Shown: piece by piece, positions 63,234 to 64,000 of the stretch
Numbering within the stretch: position 1 is the first letter of the stretch
Layout: each line of letters opens with the position of its first letter
Assembly (NCBI RefSeq): GCF_018881835.1
Contig: NZ_JACVPO010000001.1
Span: 806,001 to 870,000, forward strand
DNA from: Polynucleobacter hallstattensis
Lineage (GTDB): Bacteria; Pseudomonadota; Gammaproteobacteria; Burkholderiales; Burkholderiaceae
Direction of reading: 5' to 3'
DNA length: 64,000 bases
Made by a program: the position numbers and the translations under genes
Notes under the pieces: model-generated
The model's database searches: none
What the model was told of the DNA's origin: nothing
What the model saw: only the letters and a program-made list of their open reading frames with translations

Positions 63234-63296
63234 TGTCCTTTAAAAGGACATGTCAATTATTCATCCCTGCGACAGTCGATGTCGTTTAAAACGACA
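63234..63296. repeat. palindromic element, copy 3 (short form)
   Basis: 63 bp: TGTCCTTT-A-AAAGGACA (63234-63250) and TGTCGTTT-A-AAACGACA (63280-63296). The middle palindrome is absent. It lies just outside the distal attachment copy, before the DUF5522 gene. Confidence 0.8.
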
Positions 63297-63327
63297 GTCT
63301 TAGGGTAGGACTAGATAAAATAAGATC

Positions 63328-63507
63328 ATGTTAAGCATAGAAGAGCTCCATCGCCTTGCCTGTGAAAATAGACAAGATACCTATATTGATCCAGCTTCAG
63401 GATATTTGGTTCTTACTAGTCAAGCCCATTTAAAGCGGGGTACATGCTGTGGTAACCGCTGTCGTCATTGTCCCTTTGAATACATCAATGTACCAAAGGG
63501 GGATTGA
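63328..63507 (+). CDS. DUF5522 family small cysteine protein
   Basis: A 59-residue protein that matches DUF5522: YIDPASGYLVLTSQAHLKRG then TCCGNRCRHCPFE. The four Cys and the His may bind a metal. The function is unknown. The start is ATG 63328. The gene is below usual length cut-offs but the pattern is clear. Confidence 0.85.
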   Translation: MLSIEELHRLACENRQDTYIDPASGYLVLTSQAHLKRGTCCGNRCRHCPFEYINVPKGD

Positions 63508-63876
63508 TAAGCTAACAGGCTTTAAACCCAGCGTTTACCCAAGCAACTTACATAAAGGTAAACCCCTATCAACTATTTCTCGACAATCAAAAAATCTAGT
63601 AGCAAACTAAATTTCAGTTTGCAGAGATTACTTGATTGGAAACGCTCCCGTCTAGAGGCTGCCAATGCTTGTGGGTCTGCGGATAACCATTTTGGGCTGG
63701 TGAACCATTAGATTCTTTATCACCAAGCATCACCAAAACCACTCGAGGGTGGTTTTTTCATTTGCCATGCAGTTTTAGGCCTTTCAATAAGGCTGCCTAG
63801 AGCAAGGCCCCTATTTTTATTGAAGAATATTAACAAAAGGTCTATTCTGATCCGACATAAAGACAGGAGATGAATA
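63508..63876 (+). other. intergenic region with stem-loops, no gene
   Basis: 369 bp without a credible CDS. Three stem-loops on the plus strand: GTTTACC / GGTAAAC (63533-63563), GCAAACT / AGTTTGC (63602-63622), and a terminator at 63735-63758. They may end the DUF5522 transcript or belong to a small RNA. The lipoprotein promoter must lie after 63780. Confidence 0.5.
63735..63758 (+). terminator. intrinsic terminator
   Basis: AAAACCAC / GTGGTTTT makes a perfect 8-bp stem with a 6-nt loop and runs into six T. It lies 228 bp after the DUF5522 stop. Confidence 0.85.
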
Positions 63877-64000
63877 ATGATTAAAAAAGCTGCTCTATTA
63901 ATTGGCACTGTATCCATTTTGTCGTTGGTGGCTTGTCAGTCCATGGAACATGGTACTGGTCAAAAAGCATCGGCTACCCTGGATTCCCGTTCAGGCTCAA
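63877..64000 (+). CDS. lipoprotein, 3' end cut (possibly Cu/Zn superoxide dismutase)
   Basis: The first 41 codons of a protein. A lipoprotein signal with lipobox LVAC at residues 17-20 is followed by ATLDSRSGS, which resembles the start of the mature SodC domain in betaproteobacteria. A GGAGATG ribosome site is seen. The family call rests on few residues. Confidence 0.5.
   Translation, partial: MIKKAALLIGTVSILSLVACQSMEHGTGQKASATLDSRSGS

Noticed and set aside
59637..63296. Palindromic elements as a CRISPR array or integron attC sites
   Set aside because: The copies are few, unequal in length and widely spaced; no RYYYAAC/GTTRRRY core sites and no integrase or cas gene are present.
63720..63917. 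Minus-strand open frame of 65 codons
   Set aside because: It runs through a terminator hairpin and is antisense to the lipoprotein start.

Overview
The window looks like the replication-origin region of a low-GC betaproteobacterium of the Burkholderiaceae, most probably Polynucleobacter or a close relative. This is inferred from gene content and order, not from a database search. The gene orders atpIBEFHAGDC-hemE-priA, mnmG-rsmG-parA-parB, rpmH-rnpA-yidD-yidC-mnmE and def-fmt-rsmB-DUF4390-ntrY-ntrX are typical of Burkholderiales. The base composition is clearly lower in GC than in Burkholderia or Ralstonia.

Layout. 1-5.1 kb: an rRNA operon on the minus strand (16S, tRNA-Ile, tRNA-Ala, 23S; the 3' end of 23S and any 5S lie outside). 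5.3-11 kb: a mixed-strand block with a GNAT protein, a cytochrome c, a BON lipoprotein, a SIS-domain isomerase, rsmI, tRNA-Arg, a fatty acid desaturase and gcvH. 11-26 kb: priA, hemE, the complete F1Fo ATP synthase operon, parAB, rsmG and mnmG, all minus, with two parS sites. 26.3-30.9 kb: a five-gene LIV-type branched-chain amino acid ABC transporter. 31-37 kb: DUF3717 and SET-domain genes, gyrB, dnaN and dnaA, with DnaA boxes on both sides of dnaA. 37.2-58.1 kb: plus-strand rpmH, rnpA, yidD, yidC, mnmE, pckG and mnmC(o), then minus-strand topB and dprA, then plus-strand def, fmt, rsmB, DUF4390, ntrY, ntrX, an OsmC-YcaO fusion and an FAD/NAD protein. Transcription mostly points away from 35-37 kb, as expected at a bidirectional origin.

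58.2-63.2 kb is the accessory part. tRNA-Phe is followed by two partial copies of its own 3' end, at 58956 and 63098, which mark a small tRNA-anchored island with no visible integrase. It carries a yefM-yoeB toxin-antitoxin pair, a divergent bactofilin / RodZ-like HTH / bactofilin module, a small secreted cysteine-rich protein, several very small genes and a dual-CDGSH protein. Three copies of a palindromic element (arms GTCCTTT and GTCGTTT around an A/T core) lie at gene boundaries here, and two of them exactly bracket the bactofilin module. This combination is the best candidate for an undescribed system in the window. The core genome resumes with a DUF5522 gene and the start of a lipoprotein that may be SodC.

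Three tRNA wobble-modification genes (mnmE, mnmG, mnmC oxidase domain), the translation-initiation pair def/fmt and the rRNA methyltransferases rsmI/rsmG/rsmB are all here, so the window is rich in translation-quality genes as well as replication and segregation genes. Several core genes appear in reduced form: DprA without its end domains, NtrX without its AAA+ domain, MnmC without its methyltransferase domain, and a cytochrome c5 membrane anchor without a heme site.
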